A stretch of 64,000 nucleotides of DNA. Origin: Cladobotryum mycophilum. Its lineage: Eukaryota; Ascomycota; Sordariomycetes; Hypocreales; Hypocreaceae. Within the stretch, counting starts at the first letter, position 1; every line of letters begins with the position of its first letter. This document shows, piece by piece, positions 31,525 through 44,304 of the stretch. A program made the position numbers and the translations under genes. A model generated the notes under the pieces. It had not been told where the DNA came from. It was given only the letters and a program-made list of their open reading frames with translations, and made no database searches. The stretch is from positions 1,511,421 to 1,575,420 of the forward strand of contig JAVFKD010000015.1 in assembly GCA_036429605.1 (NCBI GenBank). The letters run 5' to 3'.

Positions 31525-33381
31525 TTAAATAATATCGAAATATTGAGGGGCATCTTGAGTCTCTTTAATGTCCTCCCATAGTTTTGTTTCTATGTAACAC
31601 TCCCCGACCAACTGAAACTCCTTCAATATTCCCGCAAGAGGTGTGTTCTGAACTTGCCGAAACGCGAATGGGATTGCTGCTCCAACGCAGACATGGATGT
31701 CGTCACCAACCTCGATCTCTGCAGGGGCTATTCCCATGTAGCCCGTATCCGTAATGAAGAAACAGCGGGAATGGCAGTGCTCCAACACAAACCTGGTGTA
31801 AGCCGCATAGCTTGGTGGCTGACCTTTCCCTGCCTGATGAAATGGGATGTCACTATACGGCATAGAATCCAAACCCCTCTCCATAGCCATGTCGCAGACA
31901 GTATTTTCCCAAGTCTTTCTAGATTCACCATCTTGACGTGACTCGTCATCACTTTGGTCCAACTTCAAAGATCCGTTCTCTGCACCGATGAATAATTTAA
32001 TAGCGTAAGAATAAGCAAATCCAGCTGCACCTATAACCGTATGAAAGACATAGTCTATTGCTTCAGAAGCATCATGATGAAGGGGAACTCCTTTATCTCT
32101 GTTGGCCTGTGCTACTATCTTTTCTTTCGAAAGTCTTCTCCATTCGCCCAACGGGAAAGGGCCCTGACCGGCAAGATATGCTGTTCCAATTTTGAGCACT
32201 TTCCCAATCGCATACCCAGCGGCGCGGAGTGCGGGAGTCGTCCCTTTTGGCCCAAGGCCAATGGTGTCTCTGGTAATGACTTGAGGCATTATTGTGATGT
32301 CCAATTCCTTTTGTGGCCAAATGTGGCTCATTCCTATACGGCTAAACGTTCCAAGAATTTTTCGTTTTGGTGGCAGGCTCCAATCTGGCACCCAAGACGG
32401 CAAGCCATCAATACTAGAACCACCCTGAACAGAGCAAAGAATCTCAAACCCGCATCTAGATATAAGGGCTATGGCACAAGCAGTATATACCTCTGCAACA
32501 GAGTCTTCATATCGTGGCGTGAGATGGAGTTGCTTGTCGAATGAATGAAGTAGCGGCAAAAGGCCGTAAACCTTGTCACGCGGGTCTGTTGCTCCGCAGT
32601 GTCGCGTCTGGACAAGCGTTTTAAGCATTGATGCTTCAACATCATTCTCTGTAAGAGACTTTTTCGATGCAGATGCAACGAATGGGAGCGTTGGCAGCCA
32701 TTTGTCGTTGATGTTCAAGGCGTTGAAGTTTTTAACTGCCGACCACGACAGTTTCTTGTCCCCGCAGTAGGCTATCCCGTTACTAGACAGAATAACTTCT
32801 TGAATGACCCACACTCTGGTGAACCATGGCCGGCGAAAGAACTTTTCAAGAGCCTGTATCAGCGACGTCGATTTTGGAAAGCTGAGAGACGTAGTCCCAG
32901 CGCTTGGGTTGTCGCGCTCCGTCATGAAGTCGATTGCCAAATTGCTGTTGTCTCCAGCTTCGCCTAAATAAATGACTACCTGGGCTGCCTGGGAATAAAT
33001 CTGGGACATGAGCGTCACTTGATGATTTCTCTCAGCCAAGTCTGATTGGTCAATACCCAGTGCATCAATCCAGAGACTGCGCGGTCGATCGTCCAGCCGA
33101 AGGCGACGAAGGGCGGCGAAGCAGTTTGATGTTACTGAGAATTCTGCCAATTCTTTCGATTCGGAGGTTTTGATATGGATGATTCGGCGATCTGAGGGAT
33201 CACCCCATGTATACGAAACTGCCTCATATGGAGGTGCTGATTGGAGCTCTGTTGTCACCAACTCGCAAGTAATCTCGTCATCGCGCCCAGGCTGCAGAAA
33301 AACCAGACGAATGTGGTTTGGTGTTGGCAAAGAGGGTCCGGGGTAGCTCTGGCCATTAAGGCTGTTATGTAAAGCTACCAT
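31525..33381 (-). CDS. HET-domain protein
   Basis: An uninterrupted frame of 618 residues starts at 33381. The domain begins YEAVSYTWGDPSDRRII at about residue 52 and continues with LWIDALGIDQSDLAERNHQV near 100 and FFRRPWFTRVWVIQEVIL near 190. This is the subtype with a YEALSYTWG start and a long C-terminal tail, distinct from the protein encoded by the convergent gene. The usual Cys of the LWIDAICIDQ block is Gly here. The C-terminal half (DPRDKVYGLLPLL, GLPSWVPDWSLPPKR) is typical of the subtype. The likely role is vegetative incompatibility or related nonself recognition in the cytoplasm. It is convergent with the HET gene at 28902-31061. Confidence 0.88.
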   Translation of the reverse strand: MVALHNSLNGQSYPGPSLPTPNHIRLVFLQPGRDDEITCELVTTELQSAPPYEAVSYTWGDPSDRRIIHIKTSESKELAEFSVTSNCFAALRRLRLDDRPRSLWIDALGIDQSDLAERNHQVTLMSQIYSQAAQVVIYLGEAGDNSNLAIDFMTERDNPSAGTTSLSFPKSTSLIQALEKFFRRPWFTRVWVIQEVILSSNGIAYCGDKKLSWSAVKNFNALNINDKWLPTLPFVASASKKSLTENDVEASMLKTLVQTRHCGATDPRDKVYGLLPLLHSFDKQLHLTPRYEDSVAEVYTACAIALISRCGFEILCSVQGGSSIDGLPSWVPDWSLPPKRKILGTFSRIGMSHIWPQKELDITIMPQVITRDTIGLGPKGTTPALRAAGYAIGKVLKIGTAYLAGQGPFPLGEWRRLSKEKIVAQANRDKGVPLHHDASEAIDYVFHTVIGAAGFAYSYAIKLFIGAENGSLKLDQSDDESRQDGESRKTWENTVCDMAMERGLDSMPYSDIPFHQAGKGQPPSYAAYTRFVLEHCHSRCFFITDTGYMGIAPAEIEVGDDIHVCVGAAIPFAFRQVQNTPLAGILKEFQLVGECYIETKLWEDIKETQDAPQYFDII

Positions 33382-33921
33382 GGCTGAGACAGATGTTGAT
33401 AACCTTGAAATTGGTTATTGATATAGGGGAGCGAAGCTGGAACGTGGTGGTGAACGCAGGCTTGTGTGGGTTAGTTCGGCCTTCTGGACAGTTTGCATTG
33501 ATAGTGCGGGGCAGGATTGTTGGTGCTAAAGCTGCGTATGAAAGAGGGGGATATGATGCCTCTATTGTCCCAAGCATACAACCACGGCTTGTACTAGTTC
33601 TTCGTGAGGTACGATATCAGCCATGCAATGAGAGACGTCCCTTTAGTATATTCCGACGAATATGCGATAGGCAAGAGGATTATAGCACCAGTACCTGTGA
33701 CGCGACAGTTGGGATACAGAGAAGCGGCATGGTATGATGGCTCGGACGCAATAACTGACGATGAGTCTTTTACTAATGTAATATGTTTTGAGTGTGGTTT
33801 TTCGAGAAAACGGAGACACTCTGCCGGTACTGAGGTTTACACCACAACAGTCGAAGCCGCAGCCTCTTCTTATTCTCGTCATCGCCTCTCCACCGCTTTC
33901 TGCCATAGAATAAAAATCAGG
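33382..33921. other. Intergenic between HET gene and mariner-like element
   Basis: This is the presumed promoter of the minus-strand HET gene. No other feature is supported. Confidence 0.5.
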
Positions 33922-34363
33922 TGATAAAAGTTTGGACCCACCTAGACGTGTGTTAGTGCCTAACATAAAAAAACATGATTTAATGCCGTGACTTCAATTG
34001 TAAATAACTTCACAACGAGATGTCGGGTGATATTCTTTTTGGTACCGAAATAAGCGCAGATCGCGAGCCAAACCATGAGTTTAGTTCTGTGCAAAGAGCT
34101 GCTATGTGCGAGGCAGTATCGCGTGGTGACTCTTTCCGTCGCGTAGCCAAAGAGTTCCACACCGGTCATTCAACAGTCCGTAAGATTTATTAACGCTAGT
34201 TACACGACTATACAGTGGACCGAAGACATAGAAAAGGCCGGCCAAAAGAAGCTCACAGAGGAGCAGGTTCGCTATATTACAATCATGATAAAAAGAGACC
34301 GTAAGATTACATGGAGTGCGCTTATGGGTTCTATCGGGGGTACGTGGGTCCAAACTTTTATCA
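33922..34363 (+). mobile_element. Tc1/mariner-like deletion derivative with perfect 20-bp TIRs
   Basis: TGATAAAAGTTTGGACCCAC at 33922-33941 is exactly repeated in inverse orientation at 34344-34363, giving a 442-bp element. Inside (34021-34190) the plus strand encodes a helix-turn-helix transposase start: EFSSVQRAAMCEAVSRGDSF, then RRVAKEFHTGHSTVRKIY and a stop. RPKKLTEEQVRYITIMIKRD follows in another phase. The catalytic DDE part is missing. No clear TA duplication is seen at the ends. Confidence 0.75.
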
Positions 34364-34538
34364 TTTAAGTGTACAAGCATTCTAGGACGCAAGCCTAATA
34401 GACACCTCAAACTTACAAACGAGGTCCTCTAGTCGTTTACATACGAGACATCTATTCCTAATCTTCCAGCTCTTGTCGGCAGTCCTCTTAAGTTGCAAGA
34501 GTTAACGTACTAACCGAGATACCGCTTCATTTATCGCC

Positions 34539-36064
34539 ATGCGAGATCCCAACTCGAACGCAAAGCCTGGTACCACGCCTGTTAAAGAGGAGCACAATGC
34601 TGACGATCGTCATGATGTCGGTGAAGTCTTCCAACATGGTGAGAGTGCCATCGACTTTCGAACTGTTGGCTGGATTCAGGCCTCCGTGATCTTTCTTAAA
34701 AGTAACTAGGCATAAATCTCGCCGTCTCTCGGTCTTGAAGCCAGGTGAGACCACCGTACTGACGTAAGGCTGCAGCCATCTTCGCGACAGGTGTTCTCGC
34801 CATACCTTCTTCGATGCTCGTCCTCGGATCCTTCCCCGGCGCAGTCAACGTCATCGGCTGGCAGTGCATCAACACCTACTGCGCCATCGTCCTGGGCAAC
34901 TTTCGCAATTCTCATGTGGGCTGCCACTCCATCGCGGACATGGCAGGAGTCGTAGGCGGCGCATGGCTACGGGAGATTATTGGAGCTCTCTTCCTCGTGA
35001 CGTTCGCGATCGTCGGTGCCTCGGGAATACTTGCCACAAGCATGGCTTTGGACGTGCTATCGGACCATGCGGTCTGCACTAGCTGGCTCACGTTCGCAGC
35101 GGCCGCTGCCGCATGTGTCCTGGCGAGCATTAGGAAGTTTGAGAAGATTGGGTGGTTGACGTGGGCGGGGTTCGTGTCGGTATTCGTAGCCGTCCTCGTG
35201 GTCGTGTAAGTCAAGAACGAGCGCACTACATCTCACGGACGGACGGACGGACGGGCGCGCCTGACGACTGACTTTGCTTCCAGTGTTGGCGTAACTACTC
35301 GCGATCGCCCAGCCGCAGCACCTCGAGACGGAGACTTTGACCTCGGTTACCGTGTCGTCGGACACCCCACGTTCATCACCGGCATTACCTCTGCTGCCTC
35401 TATCTTCACCTCCAGCGCCGGCACGTCCGCCTTCCTTCCCGTCATATCGGAGATGAGACAACCCCAGGATTACAACAAGGCCGTCTATCTCTGCATGGGC
35501 TTCGTGGGCGCCAGCTACCTCACCTTCAGCTTGATCGTGTACCGCTGGTGCGGCCAGTGGGTCGCATCTCCCGCCCTGGGTAGTGCGGGCGGCACCATTG
35601 AAAAAGTGGCATACGGCATCGGACTCGTGGGCCTACTCGTCAGCGCATGTCTGTATGTCCACGTCGCGGCAAAGTACCTGTTCGTCCGCATTCTCCGCAA
35701 TTCGGCACATCTTCAGCAGAACTCGGTTGTGCATTGGGCGGTGTGGATGGCGTGCACCCTAAGCGTGAGCGTCGTGTCGTTTCTCCTCGCCGCCAGCATT
35801 CCCATCTTCGACTATCTTCTCGCCCTGGTTGGAAGCCTAACGCTTGCGCCTCTCGCCTTGTGCTTACCCGGGTATCTGTGGATCCACGATCATGGTCACC
35901 ACCGGGTAGGGTCGGCCAGCAAGATGGTTCTGTACTGGCTGCACTGGGCCATTGTTGCGCTGGGTGCGTTTATGGCTCTCGGAGGGACGTATGGGGTGGT
36001 TCGGCAGATCATCGATTCCTATGCTATCGGACGACTGCGCCCTACGTTCGCTTGTGTATATTAG
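34539..36064 (+). CDS. Amino-acid permease of the AAAP/Mtr type
   Basis: Three exons (34539-34701, 34776-35205, 35284-36064) give 457 residues. The soluble N-terminus (MRDPNSNAKPGTTPVKEEH) leads to FRTVGWIQASVIFLKTIFATGVLAIPSSM, the conserved first membrane segment of fungal amino-acid/auxin permeases such as the neutral amino-acid transporter Mtr. About ten further hydrophobic segments follow, including FNVIGW-like AVNVIGWQCIN and TSSAGTSAFLPVISEM. It is expected in the plasma membrane as a proton-coupled amino-acid importer. Its GC content is visibly higher than in neighbouring DNA, and no damage is seen despite flanking transposon and repeat relics. Intron 2 contains a GGAC tandem repeat (about 35233-35255). 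Confidence 0.85.
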
Positions 36065-36857
36065 AGCTGCTTATACGAGGCTAATTAACACTTAAATCTG
36101 ATCAGGGACACGCCTACGGCCTCTAGGTTATATTGCCATCAAACCATCAGACAAGTCTCCAATCGCTGTTACAGCCCAAATGGAAATGTAATCCTTGTAG
36201 CCTATTTGCCTGTATCTAGGATGTTCTTACTAACCTTACAATTCCTACCACTCCACTTCTTTCTTCCTAATGCCAATCCGGAATTAGGACAGCAGATGTC
36301 GCGAAGCGGAGGCAGTTCTCAGAGGAGGAGAGGCGGCGGTAGCGGGACTGAGACGGTGAGAAGGCGCCGGTAGACTTGAATGCAGAGGCGGTCAAAATCG
36401 AGAGAAATATTTGCCAACTGTGGGAGAAGATTGTGGATTTACCGGAGCAGTGGAAGCGTCTAAAACAACTACAGCTATAGACCATTTTGCGTCATCTACT
36501 AGCATACAATCTCATTCTGATATGTCTCCTTGAACATATGTACCTTTTCAAGCCACTCTTCATTCTGCAGGTCTGCTCGTCAATGAAATACAATACATCA
36601 TCCTACAAATGCCGCGTATGACGATCAGAAACGTCAACCCATTTTTGCAGTGCTGATGACAGAGTTTCGTTTGCCTTGAAGAATTCGGATACCACTTCGT
36701 TTTGAGGATTGTTAAGGGAAACGGAGTGTATAGACCGGTAATATACCGAAGAGAAAGTGAAAGGGTGGTGTAAGGTCTGGATTACGGGTAGTGATGAGGT
36801 ATATTGAAAATCCCAATCTCTTGCAAGCTGGCTGTTGTGGATAAACTACCTCGCTTT
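36065..36857. other. Intergenic with a small coding-like relic
   Basis: Around 36290-36480 the plus strand reads ADVAKRRQFSEEERRR, then two stops, then KIERNICQLWEKIVDLPEQW and a stop. This looks like the 3' end of an unrecognised dead gene. Nothing else is supported. Confidence 0.35.
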
Positions 36858-38165
<1,308 letters not shown>

Positions 38166-38327
38166 GGGTTGTTGGTCTGCCAGGCGCCTTGTGTAACCTT
38201 GGGTACCTATGGGTTGTATGCCCAAGCGGAGATGTGTCGAAGACCAGCGTATGTAGCAGCTGGCAACCTGCCATCTACTCCGTGCCTGTTTAGCTATAAA
38301 TTTCTTCTCTTGTATATTACTACCAAC

Positions 38328-40388
38328 ATGCCGGATGATCCAACAGGTACCGCTATAACACCCGGCGATGGAAGCTGGTGTAAGATAGTGGGAGTTGCTA
38401 GCCCTGCTGAAGATACCGATGAAGCTGTTATAACAGTGGCAACAGCCGTAAAGAACAAAATACTGGCTGGTGCTCCCTCCCTCTCCGATTCTATACATCA
38501 GAAAGCCAAGGATCTGTTGCTGGGAATTCATAACAAAGGAGTCGCCGCACTCTTTGGATTCAAAACCACCGCCGTGTCCCAAGCCCCATTTCGTCTGGTG
38601 AAGCGCATCTCAAAGAGTTCGAAACCCGCAGCTTCAAGTTCTGTAAAATCTTTCATCGCTTTAAGTTACTGCTGGCATAATAAGGACTGGTCAAAAGAGG
38701 GAGGATCCGGCAACTCAACTCGAAACACAAACATCCCCATATCGCCGTTCTTATTCGAAGCACTTTTAGAGGAGCGAGTTTCGGACGATGAAGGGGTTTG
38801 GATTGACCAACTGTGCATTAACCAGACTGACGAAAACGAGAAAGCCATGGCTATCGGTGCTATGGATGTGATTTATCAGCGTGCGAGACTTGTTGCTGTT
38901 GTCCTTGAGGACATTGCTATCGACAAGGATGAGGAACAAGCATTGCGGTCTATCGTAGAAGCTTTTCAACAGGGAGGCAAGTGGAATTATCGAGAGAAAC
39001 TTGAAGCCAGTCGGCGACTCACAAAATTAACGTGGAAGATTTTTTCTGCGAGGTGGTTTACGCGAGCATGGTGCGGACACGAGCTGCTCGTCAGCAACCA
39101 CCAGCTCTTCTTCATCAGATGCGACACATATGACGGCCATTCTCCCGTGGTGGTGAAAATGACCGCATCGTTCCTTTTCGATCTATCTATTCTCGCAAAG
39201 GCCGTCTCAAGTCATATTGCTACAGATGAGTTCGCCTTGTTGGAAAACACCTATGGGTCGCAGCTCTCGCGGTTCTACATATACGCCACACAGAAATTTA
39301 ATCCCCGATGGGCCATCACCAACAGTAAAGGTGTGGAAGATCCATCATTCACGCAGAGTTACATGCTTGTCTTTAGGCGAGTCTTTGGCTTTGACGCGAG
39401 TGTCACCAGTGACAAGCTCAGCATTGCGCTGAATGTGCTTCAATGCGGGCTCTTCCTCAAGGGTTCTTCGTTGAAGACAAAGGAGCAATGCTGCTATGCT
39501 TTTTATCATATTGCCCTTGCTGCTCGAGACCCGACAAGTCTTTCTACGTGCGGGGAGAGACTGAAGCCGGCCGCTTGGATGAGATGGCCCCGGGCGATGG
39601 ATATCATGGAGCCATACCCCACGCGATCGCGACACCTGCGGCTTGAGCGGATTCCTACATTCGACGACAAGGGGATAGATCTAGAATTGGTTTTTTTGGG
39701 CTCCTCATTGACAAACATGTACCGAGCGACGCCCGCCCACATCGCCTGGGCCGATCGTGTCTTGCAGAGATGTGTCGACTACGCTGATGACGTTCCGGAT
39801 CAGGGATTCGAATTTTTCGAGCAGGTCGCTCGAGCGCCCAGAGATGTTGAGAACCCTCGAAGACAATTCTATGCCCAACTCATCGCGTGTGTTCGTGCCT
39901 GTGGAATCGAATGGCTTGTCCAAATCTGGAGGGCAAAGGACCCGGCATTATTTGACGAGGATACCGAAAAGGGCATCCGACGAGTCATGAGCATGAATTA
40001 CGAGAGAGAAAAAGAACTTGAGAGTTCAGAGCGGTCTGATTTAATTTACGTGCACTATTTTATCGATGGTCTCGTGGGTGCGTGGTTGCCCGAAGAGCCT
40101 GGTGCCTCGTGGAAGCCGGCGTGGATTCAAATAGATGATGGCGTGACTGGCAAGCTACTCTTTCTATGCCCAGAGGGCGGAGAGTACTCCATTACTATAC
40201 CGACGATGCTTTTGCGTGCCGAGTTTGGCTTTCTGAGACGACTATGGTTCCTGGTCTCGGAGCCCCTCGATAGCGTTGGCAATAGGTGCTGGACGGTGAT
40301 TGGAAAGTCTTGTTCTTTTGGGGAACTGGACCTTCAGAGGTTGCAGAAGACGCAGTCGGTTATTGGCCCTCAGAAGATATGCGGTTGA
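38328..40388 (+). CDS. HET-domain protein
   Basis: A 686-residue frame starts at the ATG at 38328. The frame stays open upstream to 38151, but that extension lies partly in duplicated lipoxygenase-flank DNA and looks non-coding. The HET domain starts FIALSYCWHNKDW near residue 108 and has VWIDQLCINQTDENEKAMAI near 155 and ARWFTRAWCGHELLV near 240. This is a third HET subtype, with a long insert after the first block and a distinct C-terminal region (AWADRVLQRCVDYA and others) that I cannot assign. A function in incompatibility or nonself recognition is inferred from the domain alone. No breaks are seen. Its promoter abuts, and probably includes, the end of repeat copy B. Confidence 0.86.
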   Translation: MPDDPTGTAITPGDGSWCKIVGVASPAEDTDEAVITVATAVKNKILAGAPSLSDSIHQKAKDLLLGIHNKGVAALFGFKTTAVSQAPFRLVKRISKSSKPAASSSVKSFIALSYCWHNKDWSKEGGSGNSTRNTNIPISPFLFEALLEERVSDDEGVWIDQLCINQTDENEKAMAIGAMDVIYQRARLVAVVLEDIAIDKDEEQALRSIVEAFQQGGKWNYREKLEASRRLTKLTWKIFSARWFTRAWCGHELLVSNHQLFFIRCDTYDGHSPVVVKMTASFLFDLSILAKAVSSHIATDEFALLENTYGSQLSRFYIYATQKFNPRWAITNSKGVEDPSFTQSYMLVFRRVFGFDASVTSDKLSIALNVLQCGLFLKGSSLKTKEQCCYAFYHIALAARDPTSLSTCGERLKPAAWMRWPRAMDIMEPYPTRSRHLRLERIPTFDDKGIDLELVFLGSSLTNMYRATPAHIAWADRVLQRCVDYADDVPDQGFEFFEQVARAPRDVENPRRQFYAQLIACVRACGIEWLVQIWRAKDPALFDEDTEKGIRRVMSMNYEREKELESSERSDLIYVHYFIDGLVGAWLPEEPGASWKPAWIQIDDGVTGKLLFLCPEGGEYSITIPTMLLRAEFGFLRRLWFLVSEPLDSVGNRCWTVIGKSCSFGELDLQRLQKTQSVIGPQKICG

Positions 40389-40882
40389 GAATTTGAAACT
40401 AGAAGATTCCGATGCTATATATCACCAGTATATGTCGTACTACGGTCTTAGCGACTTGATCAGAATTTAATAAGACAAAATTTAATAAAACAATGAGGGG
40501 GCTAGAGTCGTTGCAAGATTGTTGGAAAAGTCTTCCCATCAGCTGTCCGCCAAATATTTACTTGCTTATGTTGAACGTTAATAGAAGATGCGATATGATC
40601 GATCCTCATAGTCATTCAAAACCTCATCTTCTCCCATCAATGAGTCACCTAGAGCTCAATGAAGCCTTTTCAAGGTCAGCATTCATAGTGTTGCCTCTAA
40701 AGGTGATTGTAAATGGTAGCTTGAAGGAAATGCCCCGTAAGTTCGAGACATCATGGCGAATCTTAATCTTGGTGACTTGAATGAGCTACCTCCACGCATC
40801 CCCATAACCTGGAGGGCAAAGTTGTAACTAAAGCAAAGGGAAATAAAGCGTCTGTCTCATATTATTTTGCTCTGATGGACAA
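40389..40882. other. Convergent intergenic region
   Basis: No gene is supported; a 95-codon open frame here has no recognisable feature. It lies between converging genes. Confidence 0.5.
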
Positions 40883-41846
40883 TTAAGTCTGAACATGCGT
40901 ATGTAAGAGCTCCAACGCCGAAGAATTAGCAGACTGAGCATCCCCCCACGTCTCAACAATAAGCCTCATCCTCTCCACAACATCCGCCGCTTCATCCACC
41001 ACCTTGGGATCATTAATCTTGCGAGCAATTCGAACGTAACACTCCTGCCAATGCTGCCATAGCGCCGTTGGGGCATATTCCGGGCGAAAGATTAAGTAGT
41101 CCGGCAGCCAAGCCTGCAACTCAGGCTCCGTGTCAGTCCTCCGCATGATGAGCACCCTTTTCCCGCGCGAGTGCATCCATAGAGCCGATAGGTGGAAATA
41201 AACTCGTGCATCTGGCGACTTTGATTGGGTTGCGGTAATGAGATTGATGCATGCTGGTGCGAGGGTGTCGCAGTGAGAGGGCAGGATGTCTTTGAACCCG
41301 AGATGTGCAATGAAGGCGCAAATGTTGAGAACCCGTTCTTTTGTTTCTTGGCGATTATCTGTGATACAATGTAAGAATCAAAGCGACAGACCAGGAGAAC
41401 ACGCCGCCTCACCATTGGTAAACATATCCTTCAGGGACGGGACAAAATCCTCAAGACTCTGCCACTAGATGGAAAGAAGTCAGACGAGCGTCGTAGAAGA
41501 TGCAAAGGCAACATACAGATTCCCAAACTTGACACCATTCGTGGATCAGGGCAGACAGCCAACCTTGCCGTGGATCAGACACAGGAATCTGCTTAGCCAC
41601 CTGAAGGGCAATCCTCCATACCGCTGTACCAACCACCTTGTCCGGAGATCCTCTCCTTGGACGAGCAGCAGCAAGGTTCAGGCATTCTTTAATATCCCGA
41701 ATCGCTATCTCGGTTGACGTGTCAGGCTCCGATGGATCTCGTTCTAGGTATCGTGTAATGATACTGAAGACAAAGCGGTCGATATTGGAGGGATTACTTC
41801 CCTCGATATGTAGCTGCGAAGGGCCTGAATGACGGCTTGAGGACAT
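40883..41846 (-). CDS. Fungal hypothetical protein, DUF3632-like
   Basis: Three exons (41517-41846, 41413-41464, 40883-41358) with GTATGT/CATCTAG and GTGAGG/ATCACAG introns close in frame at 285 residues, starting MSSSRHSGPSQL. Blocks such as AVWRIALQVAKQIPVSDPRQ, ALIHEWCQVWESWQSLEDFV and YFHLSALWMHSRG resemble the fungus-specific DUF3632 family, whose function is unknown. It has no signal peptide or membrane segment and is probably a soluble helical protein. An in-frame ATG at 41900 would add 18 residues. It marks the edge between the HET/transposon region and the core genes. Confidence 0.65.
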
Positions 41847-41900
41847 TCTGACAGTAGAAAAGCGACCGCAAAGAAGCAACAATGCGAATGGTGTTTCCAC

Positions 41901-42224
41901 AAAGGCATCAAACCAGGGGACGAGAGCAGTATATAACTTGCCCTCACATCCTCCCCAAACAAAACATCATTGGAACACACGGGATCAAGGACAGCTCTTC
42001 GCTTGTTAAAACCAAAGCTTATTTTGTGCGACCAATATATGACCAAATACCTACACATCAACTCCTCAACCCTTCCCTACCTAAGATTAACAAACAATTT
42101 TCTTATGATGACGCCAATAGCCCGGAATCCTCCCTCTCTATGTTGACTATTGAAATAAAGAACTCATATCCTCGCATTGCGCATCTCTATAGTCTATTCA
42201 TGGGGCTGCTCCCCCTTCTCCTTC
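41901..42224. other. Short intergenic region
   Basis: No gene is supported. It contains the 3' side of the PP2C gene and the upstream region of the DUF3632-like gene, both on the minus strand. Confidence 0.55.
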
Positions 42225-43526
42225 TCATAGTTTGCTTTTGGCGCCAGGTCCATTTTCGGATACCACGACAACGACAGCGCAAATATCATCAACCTTGCCG
42301 CCACGCCAGTCCTCGTGGGGGTAATACTTCTTCACCTCTTTGGCGAATGGTCCATCTCTCTTGGTATTGATGCTTGCCAGCTTTGCAGCATTTACAAGCT
42401 CAGTAGCTAGCAGGCTCTGGAGTGTAACAATCTTATCAACCTTGCTGTTTGTCGCAACACCAGGGCCAGATGATCTGGTCAGGGAGTCTAGGGAGTCTGC
42501 GTCGGCGACATGTACTCCTCCACCAGATTCCATGCTCCACGCGCCGCTTGTAACCATGACCCTGCTGGCAATCCGGAGAATCTCTTGGTTGAACAGGTTG
42601 TCCAGAACTCCATCGGTGGCAAACACAAGCACGTCACCATGACGGAGGTTGTGCTGCGAAACATCCGAATCCCGTGGGAGGTCGCAAAGCTGCGCTCCAC
42701 CAAAGGCGGCCATCCGCGCTGCGACGCTGGGCGGGACAATGGAGAGTTGAAACGGTGTGTTGAAGGCATGCGTCTGTGGTTCCGAATATGCATTAACCGC
42801 GTTCAACCTCAGCTGTAGGAAGCCGGAGTCTCCAAGGTTGGCAACATCCAATGTCCCGTCGGGGCCTGCAATAGCCACACAAGCAGTACTGCCACCGGCT
42901 CGCACATTTCGATCACCACAGATGGCATCATATCCTTGTTGCATAAGTTTCCGCGCGGTGAGACGCGGGCTAGTTCCAGACTGATATTCGTACGCAGCAG
43001 CAGCCATGTAGTCGCAGAACCCATGCGAGAAATCCGCAGGATCAACACCGGAGTCAACCCATCCTCCTACCCCGTCTGCAACACCAAAGGCCACTGCGCC
43101 AGTCTCATTCACTCTACTGACAAAGAAAGCATCATGCCCAGATTCTGGTCGAGAGGATCGTCGCCGATGGCGTGGGGGTTGGATTCGGTTATACGGATTG
43201 AAGTGGAAAATATGGGTCGAGGGATCGTAAGGGCGATCCTTGGCTATGAAGGAAACGGCGATATCGTAGGAGAATTTCGGTGCAGTCGTAGTTGACGTCG
43301 AAGAAGAATACCTGGACGATATATAATGTGAGAATGGAGGTGGAGATGCAGCACGGATCGTTCTAGAGCAGCGACCAGGGACTACGATATGGGGTCAGCA
43401 AGGCGGTTCCGAGATCATGATAAGGTCCCCGGCCAGGGAAAGCGTCGTACATTGAATTCGTAGCCCACTACTCAGTGTCCGCCATGGCGCTGCGGCAGCC
43501 AATCTGCCATGGTAGGAAGCCGCCAT
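42225..43526 (-). CDS. PTC7: Mitochondrial PP2C-type protein phosphatase, PTC7-like
   Basis: Two exons (43451-43526 and 42225-43381) joined by a 69-bp intron give 410 residues. The N-terminus MAASYHGRLAAAAPWRTLSS is arginine- and alanine-rich without acidic residues, as in mitochondrial presequences. The phosphatase domain shows ESGHDAFFVSRV, GVADGVGGWVDSGVDP, GGSTACVAIA, LGDSGFLQLR, FATDGVLDNLF and KVDDICAVVVVV. The Asp residues of ADGVGG, TDGVLDN and VDDIC are the metal ligands of PP2C enzymes. Yeast Ptc7 dephosphorylates Coq7 and thereby supports coenzyme Q synthesis; a comparable role is inferred here. The upstream exon was needed because the main frame has no ATG before the catalytic domain. 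Confidence 0.88.
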
Positions 43527-44304
43527 CTATATTGTGTTCGTATAGGAGTGTATATGTGTATGCAATGGGTTATGAGTTGTCGCAAGATGCTTGAGCGCGG
43601 ATGGGCGAGCCCGCCCACGACGCAGCGCAATCGCCAACCAATTTAGAATTCAATGACTAATCCGTTCACCATTCTTGAGCGGAAACACTCGGTCCAAGAG
43701 GTGACAGGGTATATGAAATATGTCCGCCCGCTCTAGAGAAGAAATGTGCAGTCAAAGACAAAGACTGACAATGTTGTTCTGCGAAAGATGACCTCTTTGA
43801 CTTTTGGACCCTGGACCCCACGCTACCCCTTTACATGAGTGGCCCTGTGATAGTGAAATGATATGCATTGAAGGGAGTTATACGCTTACCCGGTATACAA
43901 GATGGGTACGCTTCTGACTCTGTAGCCCCATAAGGCGAAAGCTAAGCTTCGTATATGGACGGCTTGTCATGGAAAAAGATGTTGTATAAAATTCACTGCT
44001 CTTATACATTTTTCTAATATTCAAGATACTGTTCAATTATTGGTGACTTAATATGTAGCTGCGTTTACATGTACTAGTACACTGCATGTGCTGTCCTGGC
44101 GTGGGGCTCGAATCAGCAAAGAGAGCTGTTGGTGGTGGAGCTACGGTTGCGGCAGAATACGTACTCCGTTGGTGTCCCGCTGTCTTCAACCACCACCAGA
44201 GCACATCACCATCCTCTCTTGCAGCCTCACCACCGACAGCACACGATTACGAACCCCATTGTCGCATCGATAGTACTTTTTTGGCCTTGGGAAAATCTTT
44301 CACC
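43527..44304. promoter_or_regulatory. Divergent promoter region of PTC7-like and EMC3 genes
   Basis: The 778 bp separate two divergent core genes. I see no coding frame worth reporting and no unambiguous TATA box. Confidence 0.5.

Noticed and set aside
34702..34775. Stop codon in the permease after FLK, suggesting a pseudogene
   Set aside because: GTAACT to CTGCAG removes 74 bp and restores FLKTIFATGVLAIP, so it is an intron.
40493..40780. 95-codon open frame
   Set aside because: No domain, no splice partner and no likeness to known proteins; treated as chance.
42225..43112. PP2C gene starting at a GTG codon
   Set aside because: An upstream exon (43451-43526) with ATG and presequence joins in phase, so no unusual start is needed.
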